53,949 bases of DNA, taken from Vacuolonema iberomarrocanum LEGE 07170 (GTDB lineage: Bacteria; Cyanobacteriota; Cyanobacteriia; Elainellales; Elainellaceae). Shown piece by piece: positions 1-8,823 of the stretch. Numbering within the stretch: position 1 is the stretch's first letter; every line of letters begins with the position of its first letter. A program made the translations under genes and the position numbers. Under the pieces are notes generated by a model. The model was not told where the DNA came from, made no database searches, and saw only the letters and a program-made list of their open reading frames with translations. The stretch lies in contig JADEXA010000052.1 of the NCBI GenBank assembly GCA_015207365.1, positions 1 to 53,949 on the forward strand. Reading direction: 5' to 3'.

Positions 1-1
1 A

Positions 2-115
2 GCCAGGAGTTATCCAAATTTAGATAAAGCCATTGAAGAAGCCTTCGACCAGGTAACGTTAGACGACATCAAGGGATGGTTTACGCATTGCTGTTACTGT
101 ACCTCACTAGATTGA
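2..115 (+). pseudogene. 3' end of an IS630-type transposase (partial at window edge)
   Basis: The frame is open from the window edge to a TGA at 113-115 and gives about 37 residues ending in DIKGWFTHCCYCTSLD. A tryptophan-phenylalanine plus cysteine-rich tail of this kind is what I recall at the C-terminus of cyanobacterial IS630-family transposases, after the DDE domain. Only the tail is in the window, so it is not possible to say whether the gene is intact. No inverted repeat of the element was recognised just after the stop codon. The family call is from memory of the tail motif and is moderately sure. Confidence 0.5.
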
Positions 116-310
116 GAAACGCTATAGGAATGTTGTTCTACTTTGAATAGTCTTTATAAACTTGATATTAGACTGAGGCTGGTAGCAAGACTTAAAGTAT
201 GAACATCTAATCAGTTCAGATAAATTAGTCGTATTAAACTTGCCACTCAAAACTCATGGAAGTAGTGGCGCAAGTCTTGACAATTTCTTTCAATTTGTCG
301 CTATGAACAC

Positions 311-526
311 TTAGTTGTTGGAAGCATCCAGGCATATGAACTTCTGCATCACTCGATAGAGGCGGATTTGCTCTTGTGTGGCTGGCTCTAGGGCAAACAA
401 CTTGAGCCCAAGGGTTTGGGCATGGCTCTCGGCAAATTCTCTGGCCTGGGGAAGTGATTTAGCTTGAATGAGCAGATCGTCAGCTAGTTCAGTAGTTTCC
501 TGGAATGAGAATTCTGCAACAAACAT
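311..526 (-). CDS. small hypothetical protein, 71 aa
   Basis: This is a short protein starting MFVAEFSFQETTELADDLL, with no signal peptide or membrane segment. A good ribosome binding site (AGGAG, followed by TCGGTAC and the ATG) supports both the frame and the start. The sequence is mixed alpha/beta in character and contains an Ala/Gln-rich middle (AKSLPQAREFAESHAQ). I do not recognise a family and assign no function. It stands alone, with no same-strand neighbour close enough for an operon. Confidence 0.55.
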   Translation of the reverse strand: MFVAEFSFQETTELADDLLIQAKSLPQAREFAESHAQTLGLKLFALEPATQEQIRLYRVMQKFICLDASNN

Positions 527-766
527 GTACCGACTCCTATGCGTTGATGATGTGCAGTGGGTGTTGTAGTTGCTCTGCCTAACGTCTAACCTTCCCAGAT
601 GCGATCGCCACTTAACCCTTCTTTACCAAGACAACATAGATTGGATTGATATTCATCCATGAATTCTCGGATCTTGAGAAAAGTCTTAAATTTTCGGGAA
701 ATAGAATTTTTATGCTTGCCTTTCAAGGCCAATACTGGAGTAGACGCAATATGAGACAGAAATTTG

Positions 767-1072
767 ATGACTGAAACAACCGCACCCGGATTTCGGATGG
801 AGCAGTATACGTTAAAGCACCTCAAGGAGGTATTAATCGTGACAGCGAATATCGATGGGGAACCAGATCAGGTGGCCATTTTCCGAGGCTTTTCCAGCTC
901 GCTGATGCGCCCGACAGCCTTTGATCCAGACGTACCTGTGTTGCCTGCAAGTTGTGAGATTATTGCGATCGATCGCCTTAAAGGACCGTACAACCCCGCG
1001 CAGCCTCAATATATAGAACAGGGAATTGCCTGGGAAACAATGGATGTGCGGCTCAAAAACTTAGGTTTATAG
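767..1072 (+). CDS. conserved cyanobacterial protein, probably DUF7734 family
   Basis: The protein has about 101 residues and a compact core, including VLIVTANIDGEPDQVAIFRG, then SSSLMRPTAFDPDVPVLP and AIDRLKGPYNP. This pattern matches a small family I know from cyanobacteria and plant plastids and believe is catalogued as DUF7734; its function is not known. A TTG directly precedes the ATG at 767. Neither start has a strong ribosome binding site, and an in-frame ATG at 797 (MEQYTLKH) is a possible later start close to where the conserved part begins. Existence of the gene is secure; the exact start is not. Confidence 0.7.
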   Translation: MTETTAPGFRMEQYTLKHLKEVLIVTANIDGEPDQVAIFRGFSSSLMRPTAFDPDVPVLPASCEIIAIDRLKGPYNPAQPQYIEQGIAWETMDVRLKNLGL

Positions 1073-1253
1073 ACGGCATCGGTTCAAGGGGAAGACACCC
1101 GCACAGACCGATATAAAAATTGTTTCGGATCTTGGAGATTGGAGGCAGAATGTGGGGATAGCGAAGGGATTCGTATTTGTGTCAATAGGTATTTAGACTT
1201 CTTAAACGACAAGTGCTATGCTTCGCTGAGTGTGATGTGTGGAGTGTTAACGA

Positions 1254-2732
1254 ATGGTTTTATCTCCGGTTTTGAAAGCTTCGGATCACGTAGAAAAGGG
1301 GGATACCAAATCTGAACAGTCGATAGTACTTGATAGTCTCCGGGTAGATTATCAAAAACCGCTAAACTTGCCTTCCGGCAAACTGTTTGGGACTGATGGC
1401 ATTCGTGGAAATGCGACCGAATTGCTAACTCCAGCACTGGCATTTCGTGTTGGTTTTTGCGCAGGTCAGGTATTGGGGGTCGATTCGCAGCACCCATTTA
1501 TTTTGGGATGGGATTCTCGTAATTCTAGTGAGCCGTTGGCGATCGCCCTCTCAGATGGGCTGGCAGCCGCTGGCATTCCCGTGTGGCAAGTGGGGCTATG
1601 TCCAACGCCGATGGTGTCTTTCCTCTGTCACTTTGCCGGAGCCGCTGGAGGAGTAATGATCTCCGCTAGCCATAATCCTCCCCAAGACAATGGCATCAAG
1701 TTTTTTGGTGCAGATGGAACCAAGCTGTCGAGGGTTCAACAACAAGGGATTGAACTAGCCCTGCGGCAAGAAAGCTTGGCTGGAGCAATGATTCCGGCAC
1801 AAACAGGATTGAGCTTTGTCAACCGCGCGGATTTAGCGCAAGCTTATGTGAATGCGCTCCATACTCCGTTAAAGGAACACCCTGACCTGACGGGAATGCG
1901 CGTGGTGCTAGACCTGGCCTGGGGATCTGCGACCCGATTTGGCGAACAAATCTTTCGAGAGCTCGGGGTAGAGGTTATTGCACTACATGCCTCACCCAAC
2001 GGCGATCGCATCAACGTTAACTGTGGCTCTACTCATACAGCCTTGCTGCAGGCGGCAATTCAGGAACATAACGCGGATCTGGGATTTGCGTTTGACGGAG
2101 ATGCCGATCGGGCGATCGCCATGGATAACCAAGGCCGACTCATTGATGGAGACTACATTCTCTACCTCTGGGGCAATCTGTTGAAGCACCAGGGAAAACT
2201 GCCCGGCAATACGATTATCTCTACCGTAATGGCAAATCTGGGCTTTGAGCGAGCATGGCAACAACAGGGAGGACGCCTGATTCGAACAGCTGTGGGCGAC
2301 CAGCATGTCCATACCGAAATGCTAAAGCAAGGTGCGGTACTCGGTGGAGAACAGTCCGGGCACATTATTTGCCACCACTACGGCATCTCTGGAGACGGAT
2401 TGCAAACCGCACTGCATCTGACTCATCTTGTGAAGCAAAGTGGCATGTCTCTAGCAGACTTACGGGATCAAAGTTTTCAAACATTTCCCCAACTCTTGCG
2501 TAACGTGCGCGTTGTCGATCGCGATCGCCGTCTCAACTGGCAAGACTGCGACCCCGTGCAGCATGCAATCACCCAAGCTGAGGCCGCGATGGATGACCAG
2601 GGACGCGTATTGGTACGTGCCTCGGGGACAGAACCTGTGATTCGCGTCATGGTGGAAGCGGCTGATGCTGAACTTACTGAATACTGGACAAGTGCGATCG
2701 CTGAAACGGTTCAGCGTCATCTTGCTGCTTAG
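1254..2732 (+). CDS. glmM: phosphoglucosamine mutase
   Basis: It converts glucosamine-6-phosphate to glucosamine-1-phosphate, the step before UDP-GlcNAc in peptidoglycan and envelope glycan synthesis, in the cytoplasm. The protein has 492 residues and all four domains of the phosphohexomutase superfamily are visible: GKLFGTDGIRG near residue 43, the catalytic phosphoserine loop GVMISASHNPP (Ser139), the metal-binding loop FDGDADR, the sugar-binding GGEQSGH, and the phosphate-binding RASGTEP near the C-terminus. About 40 residues precede the usual GlmM start, so the N-terminus is extended or the true start lies further in. GlmM is preferred over phosphomannomutase because of the GTDGIRG and SASHNP signatures. 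A hairpin with terminator character follows. Confidence 0.93.
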   Translation: MVLSPVLKASDHVEKGDTKSEQSIVLDSLRVDYQKPLNLPSGKLFGTDGIRGNATELLTPALAFRVGFCAGQVLGVDSQHPFILGWDSRNSSEPLAIALSDGLAAAGIPVWQVGLCPTPMVSFLCHFAGAAGGVMISASHNPPQDNGIKFFGADGTKLSRVQQQGIELALRQESLAGAMIPAQTGLSFVNRADLAQAYVNALHTPLKEHPDLTGMRVVLDLAWGSATRFGEQIFRELGVEVIALHASPNGDRINVNCGSTHTALLQAAIQEHNADLGFAFDGDADRAIAMDNQGRLIDGDYILYLWGNLLKHQGKLPGNTIISTVMANLGFERAWQQQGGRLIRTAVGDQHVHTEMLKQGAVLGGEQSGHIICHHYGISGDGLQTALHLTHLVKQSGMSLADLRDQSFQTFPQLLRNVRVVDRDRRLNWQDCDPVQHAITQAEAAMDDQGRVLVRASGTEPVIRVMVEAADAELTEYWTSAIAETVQRHLAA

Positions 2733-2770
2733 GGTCAAGTCAAGCGAAAAATCAAATCTGCCTAGAGTAA

Positions 2771-2802
2771 AGACTCGGCAAGTGCTTCTACTTGTCGAGT
2801 CT
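2771..2802 (+). terminator. hairpin after glmM, probable terminator
   Basis: A 13-bp stem (AGACTCGGCAAGT paired with ACTTGTCGAGTCT, one G-U pair) encloses a 6-nt loop, 38 bp after the glmM stop. There is no clean T-tract, so it could act as a weak intrinsic terminator or only protect the mRNA 3' end. It directly abuts the family A palindrome. Confidence 0.5.
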
Positions 2803-2908
2803 AATATCAAATCCGGTTAAACAGCCGTAAAACCCAACTATCATTTGCGCCCGCGGCAATGCAGCGGGCGCAAATGATAGTTGGGTTCTTCAACCGGATT
2901 TGATATTA
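2802..2908. repeat. dispersed palindromic repeat, family A, copy 1
   Basis: A 107-bp element is bounded by TAATATCA and its complement TGATATTA. Inside is a long central hairpin whose arms contain AACCCAACTATCATTTGCG and its complement, with a GC-rich tip. Three other copies occur in the window at 19478, 38820 and 52096. It carries no reading frame. The layout (short terminal inverted repeats around a hairpin) resembles a MITE or a REP-like element; which of these it is cannot be decided from sequence alone. Confidence 0.85.
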
Positions 2909-2967
2909 GTTTCTGAAACGCAATTTTTTCGGATGCTTCCACACTACGGCATTTGATACGAGTCACT

Positions 2968-3282
2968 TCACTCACCAGCCGGGTCAATTTTGCCATCAGT
3001 ATCTTGCTGAGATGTATTTGTGGCTTCTGATTCCTGGGAGATCGTTTCTTCAGCGATCGCCTCCTGAATAAACAATCGTGCCAGACGGTTGTAGGTACCT
3101 GCACCAATATATTGAGGATAAGCATGGGAGCGGCTATAAACCCAAACCAGGTCTTCCCCATCAAAGATACGTATATCTTGAAGCCAGCTTCGGCATTTGG
3201 GTTTGAGAGAATTGGCTGTTTCTAGAGCATCTGTCCAACGCTCGAAGTCTTCAGAATAGCCACGGGTAAGGACTCGAAACAT
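2968..3282 (-). CDS. hypothetical protein, 104 aa
   Basis: The protein begins MFRVLTRGYSEDFERWTDAL and has a conserved-looking core (LQDIRIFDGEDLVWVYSRSH, then YPQYIGAGTYNRLARLF) followed by an acidic, probably disordered tail of about 35 residues. There is no signal peptide or membrane segment. It lies 26 bp after the methyltransferase stop codon on the same strand, so the two are probably co-transcribed. I think it is a small family restricted to cyanobacteria but do not recognise a named domain. Confidence 0.65.
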   Translation of the reverse strand: MFRVLTRGYSEDFERWTDALETANSLKPKCRSWLQDIRIFDGEDLVWVYSRSHAYPQYIGAGTYNRLARLFIQEAIAEETISQESEATNTSQQDTDGKIDPAGE

Positions 3283-3308
3283 GTGAAAAACAAAGACAAC
3301 GTAGAGAC

Positions 3309-3956
3309 TTAACGGACACGTTTGGCCAGTACTGCATAGAACGGATCGCCACCTGGAACACCCATCATGCGAAGAATCGAGGGGAGAGATGATGGTTCAG
3401 CGATCGCCTGGATTGCGCCAAAACCCGGAATATTAGCGAAATAAGACTGTACTAATTGCACGCGCTTCGGTTCAGAAGCATCTCGCCAGATCTGAATGGC
3501 TTTTTGAAAAAACATCCGATTCGAAAAGCTGACAATTGCAATGCCTTCAGGCTTGAGGATGCGATAGATCTCGGCAAATACCGCTTCAGGATACTGCAAA
3601 TACTGCACAGACACTGTATTTAGCACTGCATCGAATGAGGCATCTGATAACGGAAGAAGCTGCTTTTGGTTGAGGTTCTGAACAAAATAGTGATCGAGTC
3701 GAGGATTTTGAGCCAGCTCCTCTGCATTCATCCCATGCCCTTCGACATGCTCAAATTGGACGTCATCCGGCAAATGAGAAACCCAGCTACTCATCATATC
3801 GAACACCCGCATCCCCGGTCGGAGATGCTCGCGATAAAGATCCGTGAGTTGCTGAATGAAGCCTTCGTCAACATGGGTTACAAGCCGAGGGAGACTGTAG
3901 AAGCTATCGTCACTACTTTCATCCAGTTTTGAGCGTTGCGTCGTTTCAAGAAACAT
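3309..3956 (-). CDS. class I SAM-dependent methyltransferase-like protein
   Basis: The 215-residue protein has a Rossmann methyltransferase core: the glycine-poor motif I region RPGMRVFDMMSSWVSHLP, the motif II acidic residue in FEHVEGHGM, then LPLSDASFDAVLNTVSVQYL and AEIYRILKPEG, the typical post-motif regions of Methyltransf_11 enzymes. Motif I lacks the usual GxGxG, having DMMSSW instead, a variant I have seen in cyanobacterial and plastid paralogs. The substrate is unknown and no neighbour suggests one. It is probably co-transcribed with the 104-residue protein downstream. Confidence 0.75.
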   Translation of the reverse strand: MFLETTQRSKLDESSDDSFYSLPRLVTHVDEGFIQQLTDLYREHLRPGMRVFDMMSSWVSHLPDDVQFEHVEGHGMNAEELAQNPRLDHYFVQNLNQKQLLPLSDASFDAVLNTVSVQYLQYPEAVFAEIYRILKPEGIAIVSFSNRMFFQKAIQIWRDASEPKRVQLVQSYFANIPGFGAIQAIAEPSSLPSILRMMGVPGGDPFYAVLAKRVR

Positions 3957-4206
3957 AGAAGAAGGGTTTGTGTGATTGAAGGATCGCTAGATCAATGCAG
4001 GAACCGCACTTGTGCAGAACTGTACAGAGAAGAAACAATGGGCAGAAAAGATGGCTACAAGCGCTGAACAACGCATCAGTGTGGCAATCAGCTACCTTCT
4101 AGCTGTAGTTGCTCTGCCTCGAACTCTCAACTATCCCTCAATAGTGTAAAGAAAAATTGCGTGTTCTGTATAGACTTCTCATGTCACCAGTGACAGCAAT
4201 ACTTTC

Positions 4207-4294
4207 AAGACTTAGGCAAGTTTTACGTAAGTCCTGAAAGTATGTGTTGATTTTTTGGCCGCATCTCAAAAATCAATAAACTACGTAAGTCCTG
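4207..4294. repeat. dispersed palindromic repeat, family C, copy 1 (divergent)
   Basis: This is a degenerate member of the family found at 19240, 21558 and 41463. It retains the flank ending CTACGTAAGTCCTG and the left flank with GTAAGTCCTGA. The central stem is TTGATTTTT paired with AAAAATCAA, where other copies have TTGATGGTGTGG paired with its complement. The arms have therefore both changed while staying paired. Confidence 0.65.
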
Positions 4295-4329
4295 TCTGTA
4301 ACCTCTGAAGGATAATCTAGCTCTAATGC

Positions 4330-4436
4330 TAAGTTAGCAGGTGCAATTAAACCTAAAACCCTAAAAACCTGTGCCGCCCGCGCTGCGGGCGGCACAGGTT
4401 TTTAGAGTCTGGTTTTTCATCATGCCGAGCTACTTA
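4330..4436. repeat. dispersed palindromic repeat, family B, copy 1
   Basis: The 107-bp element has a very strong central hairpin (AAAACCTGTGCCGCCCGC paired with its complement across a 3-nt tip) flanked by TAAGTTAGCAGGTGC on one side and CCGAGCTACTTA on the other. A copy in opposite orientation at 51938-52044 is the same length and differs only in the hairpin tip. Such high identity over 107 bp suggests recent dispersal. Confidence 0.85.
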
Positions 4437-4612
4437 CTAACCAAGATGCAATCGACTGAGTATAAATAGAGCTTTATCGGTTGAATAGCTATCGTCGAGA
4501 CAAGATGATCGAGTCCTTCATCATCCAACAAGGCTGCTTGGGTACTCCGAGTCTCTGCAATATTGGCTGTATCTAAACGTTCTTTAAATTGTTCAGTAGT
4601 TTTATTGAAACC
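4430..4612 (-). pseudogene. possible decayed open frame, unidentified
   Basis: Between two stops on the minus strand there is an open stretch of about 60 codons containing TTEQFKERLDTANIAE, then TQAALLDDEGLDHLVST. Its composition looks protein-like (regular charged/hydrophobic pattern), but it has no ATG and a stop lies directly upstream of the conserved-looking part. I do not recognise the family. It may be the C-terminal remnant of a lost gene; chance openness cannot be excluded. Confidence 0.25.
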
Positions 4613-4694
4613 CTATCCACACCAACCTTCACTGTTCTCAGACTTTGTCAGAGTTTGTTCAAATGGTAAACAACGGGTGTTCCCAATCAGAAAA

Positions 4695-4898
4695 ATGGAA
4701 GGAGAAAATATCCGTTATTCTACGGATCCAAAACTTATCTCTTTTGCTGCCGAAAGAAAAGATTTTTTGTGAGCATTGCAACGATCCAAAAGCAGCGATC
4801 GCCCTCTCGAAGCCATTGTGCAAGTTCAAAAGCTAGATGTATCCAGTATTCTCAAGGAAAGGCGCAGTCAGTGGATAAATGTGCCTATCTTCCGATAG
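4695..4898 (+). pseudogene. possible decayed small gene with an in-frame stop
   Basis: An ATG at 4695 opens a frame (MEGENIRYSTDPKLISFAAE) that meets TGA at 4770-4772. The same frame then continues with protein-like sequence (SDRPLEAIVQVQKLDVSS, ILKERRSQWINVPIFR) to a stop at 4896. A single nonsense change in a gene of about 67 codons would explain this. I do not recognise the family; the tail reminds me loosely of small antitoxin-like proteins, which is only an impression. The rest of 4900-5103 shows nothing I can name. Confidence 0.25.
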
Positions 4899-5103
4899 GT
4901 CTCTGACATCTCCGCTCTAACTTTACAGGCACTTCACAAAGCAAGTTTTTGTATGTGTTTTCCATAATCAGGCCTCGGTACATCTAACCATCAGCAAAAA
5001 TACGGATTAAGTTCTAAACATAGAAACAGTTGGATAACTATCGCAGTCTAAACATTCAGCGATAGCGAGTAATCCAGCAGTAGCAGATAGTTTATTTCCC
5101 TTA

Positions 5104-6438
5104 ATGATTATGGAAGCTGTCAGAGAAGAAGCTAGGTTTCCGAGGGAACAGGGTGCTAACTCTTTAGGTCTTTTGCCTGTTCCATCTGGCTCCTACAAGA
5201 TTCCTGCGTTAGAGGTTCATAGTTCTAATACACCCAACGAAGAGATTGCTGAGTCGTCCTCTATCTACCTCTCCCTCATCCTGCCCACTTATAAAGAGCG
5301 AATCAATGTGATTGGGATGGTGGCCATCCTTACCACATTGCTGGATGAGGCATTACCAGGGGCTTATGAGATCATCGTTGTTGATGATGATAGTCCCGAT
5401 CAGACCTGGGAAGTTGCGTTGCGTCTGATGACGCATTACCCTGCCTTACGGGTGATGCGCCGGACTGGCATCAGAGGACTGGCATCCGCCGTTCTACGCG
5501 GATGGCAAGCGGCACGGGGCGAAGTACTGGGTGTCATTGATGCAGACATGCAGCAGTCTCCAGAAGTTTTGCTGCAGTTGTTGGAGAAATTACATTTCGG
5601 TGCAGATTTAGCCGTCGCTAGCCGCCACATTGAAGGCGGCGGGGTTTCGAATTGGAACCTGTTCCGCCGAGGTTTGTCGCGGGGCTCTCAGTTGCTCGGT
5701 TTATTAGTATTGCCTGAAATTGTGGGCCAGGTTTCTGACCCAATGAGTGGATATTTCCTCGTTCGGCGGCAGGCGATCGCCAATCGGCGTCTTCGCCCCT
5801 GTGGCTCCAAGATCTTGTTAGAAGTCCTAAGTGAAGGCGACGTTCAGCAGATTGAAGAAGTTGGGTATGTATTCCACGAGCGCGAAGAACGCCAGGAGAT
5901 TGTTCTCAAGAAAAACATTGAGTTTATCAAGCACCTGTTGCGCTTGCGTTTGCGTGTCAGCAGGCTGAGGCGTATCTGGCGGCGGCGGAAAAGCTTCCCC
6001 ACCACACGCTTCATGCAGTTTGGGGTGGTCGGGTTAACGGGGGTTTTGCTGAACACCTTGCTGCTCTCGACATTTCAGGGACAACTGGGTTTGGGTGTAC
6101 TTGCCAGCAGCTTGATTGCCGCCGAATTAGTCATTGTCGGCGAGTTTACCTGGAATGATGTCTGGACCTTTGGCGACATTGCTCGCCAGCAGCGGCAATG
6201 GAATCAGCTGGTCAAGCGATTTATGAAGTTCAACATAGTATGTGTGATGGGCTTGATGCTTCGGGCCATCATCCTCGCATTGTTGTCAGGTGGGCTGAGC
6301 TTCAATATCTATGCCGCTAATATGCTGGCCATCTCCGTTCTACTCCTATGGAACTTCTGGATTAGCCTTAAGTTAAGCTGGCGCGTTACGGAACTGAGCC
6401 AACGGTGCGGCGAAGATCCACCGAAAATCGCCGCATAA
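5104..6438 (+). CDS. GT2 glycosyltransferase fused to a GtrA membrane domain
   Basis: The 444-residue protein resembles polyprenyl-phosphate mannose/glucose synthases, which move a sugar from a nucleotide donor to a polyprenyl phosphate carrier at the membrane. Residues about 55-290 are the GT2 catalytic domain: LILPTYKERINV, IIVVDDDSPDQTW, the donor/metal site VIDADMQQSPE, and SDPMSGYFLVRR. Residues about 300-430 form a GtrA domain with four membrane segments (FMQFGVVGLTGVLLNTLLL, then FTWNDVWTFGD, a typical GtrA loop). GtrA domains are thought to help move the lipid-linked sugar. It is flanked by hairpin-rich DNA and has no operon partner, so the glycan served is unknown. Confidence 0.88.
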   Translation: MIMEAVREEARFPREQGANSLGLLPVPSGSYKIPALEVHSSNTPNEEIAESSSIYLSLILPTYKERINVIGMVAILTTLLDEALPGAYEIIVVDDDSPDQTWEVALRLMTHYPALRVMRRTGIRGLASAVLRGWQAARGEVLGVIDADMQQSPEVLLQLLEKLHFGADLAVASRHIEGGGVSNWNLFRRGLSRGSQLLGLLVLPEIVGQVSDPMSGYFLVRRQAIANRRLRPCGSKILLEVLSEGDVQQIEEVGYVFHEREERQEIVLKKNIEFIKHLLRLRLRVSRLRRIWRRRKSFPTTRFMQFGVVGLTGVLLNTLLLSTFQGQLGLGVLASSLIAAELVIVGEFTWNDVWTFGDIARQQRQWNQLVKRFMKFNIVCVMGLMLRAIILALLSGGLSFNIYAANMLAISVLLLWNFWISLKLSWRVTELSQRCGEDPPKIAA

Positions 6439-6529
6439 GTTGATGTTAGAAAAGCAACAATGAGTGCGGATTTCCCGAAGACATCCGTAACCTGAGTTCG
6501 GATTAAGCACCTCTAGCCATTGAACTCAA

Positions 6530-6574
6530 GGATATGTCGAAGGCAACCCGTTGCGGGTTGCCTTCGACATATCC
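6530..6574. repeat. perfect 20-bp-stem hairpin downstream of the GT2-GtrA gene
   Basis: GGATATGTCGAAGGCAACCC pairs perfectly with its complement across a 5-nt loop, about 90 bp after the glycosyltransferase stop. There is no T-tract, so it is not a typical intrinsic terminator. The layout resembles the dispersed families A-E but no second copy of this sequence is in the window. Confidence 0.75.
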
Positions 6575-6871
6575 TCGCAAGTTTTCAAGCCAGGAATTTT
6601 CAGAGTTTGCAATGGCAGACGTTGTCCCAATAGCCACTACTTTAGATTCCAAAGTCCTAGCTTAAACTTTCAAGCTTCGTTGAAATTCTTTTTGTGCAAG
6701 GGTTTCAACAAAAAATATTGCAATGAGTTCATAGCGCATCTGTCGTTATAGCCATAAAGATCAGACCAACAAGATTACAGCAGCCCCATGGTCATGAGCA
6801 TCCATAGACGATCTATCGAGCATCGTGTCAGGTTTGCCGAATCCCGCATGCGCGGATCCAGCAAACGTCTC

Positions 6872-6972
6872 ATACTAATTCTATGAAAACCAAAACCAGA
6901 TCATTTTTTGAAACCCTCGCAGCGCGAGGGTTTCAAAAAATGATTCTGCAGTGGGTTCTTAGAGAATTGGTA
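6872..6972. repeat. palindromic element, family E, copy 1
   Basis: Outer inverted repeats ATACTAATTCT and AGAATTGGTAT (one mismatch) enclose a perfect hairpin, TCATTTTTTGAAACCCTCGC paired with its complement over a 3-nt tip. A related shorter hairpin with the same ATCATTTTTGG arm start is at 12400. No coding frame is present. Confidence 0.7.
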
Positions 6973-7014
6973 TCAATCGGTGTCACCCAAAAAAGACAGC
7001 TACTATAGCCAATG

Positions 7015-7044
7015 AAAAACCCCAGACGTTTAACAAGTCTGGGG
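7015..7044 (-). terminator. intrinsic terminator of the alpha-oxoamine synthase transcript
   Basis: Read on the minus strand, CCCCAGAC and GTCTGGGG form an 8-bp GC-rich stem with a 9-nt loop followed by TTTTT. It lies about 130 bp after the stop of the 7172-8458 gene and is a textbook rho-independent terminator. It suggests that the minus-strand gene set ends here. Confidence 0.8.
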
Positions 7045-7171
7045 AGTGCTTTATGTTCAGAGGGGAAAATCGTCGCTGAGGAGGGGTTGATGCGATCGCC
7101 CCCTCGCAAACATCCACAAGCTGCACTGACAAACACACAATCCCTGTAGGAACTCAGTCAAGCGCTTCTAA

Positions 7172-8458
7172 TCAAGCGCTGATAATGGCCGCAGGCTTGT
7201 ACGTTGCCTCACGAACGGCCACCATTGCAGCCACCAGCTTATCCATTTCCTCACGGGTATGCAGCACATTTGCCGTAATCCGAAGGCGCGGCTTAGCAAT
7301 GAACCAGATGGGCGAGACCCAGATGCCGTAGTCGTGCATGAGAATGCGGGCGAACAGCTTGGGGTTTACGTCAGACGGCAAAAGGACAGGAACGACGTTG
7401 GTTTCTCCAATCGGCACAAAGTCGTTTTCCATGAGCCGCGATCGCAGGTACTTTGCATTCTCTTGCAATTTTTGAACACGCTCGGGCTCTCGCTTCACAG
7501 TGCGTAGAGCTTCCATTGCACCAGCTGCGAGTGGAGCCGACAAAGAGCAGGTACCAATGGAAGTCGGCGACACATTCAACAAAGGCTTCAGTTCGGACAC
7601 ATGAGAGCTAATAGCGGCACCAACCGACGCACCAAATTTAGAAAAAGTGGTCATGATGATGGGTACAACGCCACGCTCAATAGCGTACTGAGGCAGAATG
7701 TTGAAGTGTTCATAGATGCCGCGACCTGTTTTGCCCAACGCACCAGAAGCATGAGCCTCATCCATGACCAGCACACTGCCGGGATAGTTGGAGAGGATAT
7801 CAATCATCTCGGGTAGAGGCGCAATATCGCCATCCATCGAGAATACAGCGTCGGATATCACCAGAATGCGATCGTCAGGCTGCGCATAGCGCTTGAGTTT
7901 CCGAGCAAAGTCTTGCATATCGCAATGGCGGTAGGCTTTGACTCGTACCCGTGGGCTATGGCCAAACATTTTGCCCGACCGCGTTCCAGCGTTTGCTAGC
8001 GCCGAAATAATGCAGCCATGGTTGAGCACATCAGTCAAAATCAAGGTTTCGCGAGTATTCTTGAAACCCGGAACAGGAATGGCCAGATGGCAAAATGCAT
8101 CCATCAACGCTTGCATTGCCATCCAAGCATTGAGAAACAGCTGGGTATGAGGCAGGTGCTTGAAATCAGAAATTTCATTCTCGAGCTGCCGATGCAGGTC
8201 AATGCGACCGCTGAGCACTGAGCAAGAGCTATTGGAAGTGCCATACTGCAGAATGGCATCGATCGCCGCTTGCTTGACCGATTCTTCCTGCACTAAACCC
8301 AGTACATCGTTCGTGCAAAAGGACAGCACCGAGCGACGAACCCCTGTTTCTTCTTCTTCGACATCAAAGATATTGCCCTGTTTCCCGTGGCAGATATATT
8401 CGTCGGGGTCAAGCCCGCTCTCATACCAGCGCTGAACGTATTCCTTTACAACTTGCAC
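7172..8458 (-). CDS. alpha-oxoamine synthase family enzyme (PLP-dependent)
   Basis: Enzymes of this fold-type I family (BioF, KBL, serine palmitoyltransferase, CqsA, HemA) condense an amino acid with an acyl thioester, releasing CO2, to give an alpha-aminoketone. In the 428-residue protein I see the PLP-stacking His147 in DVLNHGCIISA, the DAVFSMDGDIAPLPEM segment, the DEAHASGALG motif (Asp233, His236), and the Schiff-base lysine K274 in TTFSKFGASVG. The usual glycine-glycine after the lysine loop is altered (SVGAA). The start is GTG at 8458 with GAGGGGAG upstream. It follows a Rieske oxygenase and an LpxO-like hydroxylase on the same strand, which suggests a lipid-like aminoketone product rather than biotin. 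Amino-acid and acyl substrates are not readable. Confidence 0.85.
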   Translation of the reverse strand: MQVVKEYVQRWYESGLDPDEYICHGKQGNIFDVEEEETGVRRSVLSFCTNDVLGLVQEESVKQAAIDAILQYGTSNSSCSVLSGRIDLHRQLENEISDFKHLPHTQLFLNAWMAMQALMDAFCHLAIPVPGFKNTRETLILTDVLNHGCIISALANAGTRSGKMFGHSPRVRVKAYRHCDMQDFARKLKRYAQPDDRILVISDAVFSMDGDIAPLPEMIDILSNYPGSVLVMDEAHASGALGKTGRGIYEHFNILPQYAIERGVVPIIMTTFSKFGASVGAAISSHVSELKPLLNVSPTSIGTCSLSAPLAAGAMEALRTVKREPERVQKLQENAKYLRSRLMENDFVPIGETNVVPVLLPSDVNPKLFARILMHDYGIWVSPIWFIAKPRLRITANVLHTREEMDKLVAAMVAVREATYKPAAIISA

Positions 8459-8823
8459 AGTAAACTCCCCTCACGGTGATTCGATAAAGTTAAAACTTTC
8501 CCCTGGGCGATAGGGGCTATCTACAACCAATTTCAAATAGAAAACGGTGAGTTTTAGAGTGACAGAGAACCTGCCAAAAACGCAACAATCGGTTGCCTCT
8601 CTTTCCATATTCAGAGCAAACTAGATGCGTTCCAGAAGATCGTTGGAATTCAACCAAATGGTAAGATCCCAAATTTTTTAAAAAAGATCTCTCTCACTCT
8701 GCCAGATTCAATGCAATCCCTGAGTTAGCCCTGTTCCAGTTGGTTTTAGACAATGGAACTGTCCACAATCCCCTCAGTGGGTACCAGCGGGTGTTCCTAT
8801 TGGGACAAAGAAATAGCAGTTTC
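8459..8823. other. 365-bp spacer without a convincing gene
   Basis: The region between the Rieske oxygenase stop and the synthase start is AT-rich and contains a self-complementary TTTTTTAAAAAA core near 8676. A frame running out of the Rieske gene into it looks like a shadow. The spacer probably holds the leader or promoter of the synthase gene, so the three minus-strand genes need not be one tight operon. Confidence 0.4.

Noticed and set aside
586..825. minus-strand frame of 79 codons overlapping the DUF7734-like gene
   Set aside because: No ribosome binding site and no protein-like pattern; it overlaps the start of a better-supported gene.
1216..1497. minus-strand frame opposite the glmM start
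   Set aside because: It is antisense to glmM and has no family pattern.
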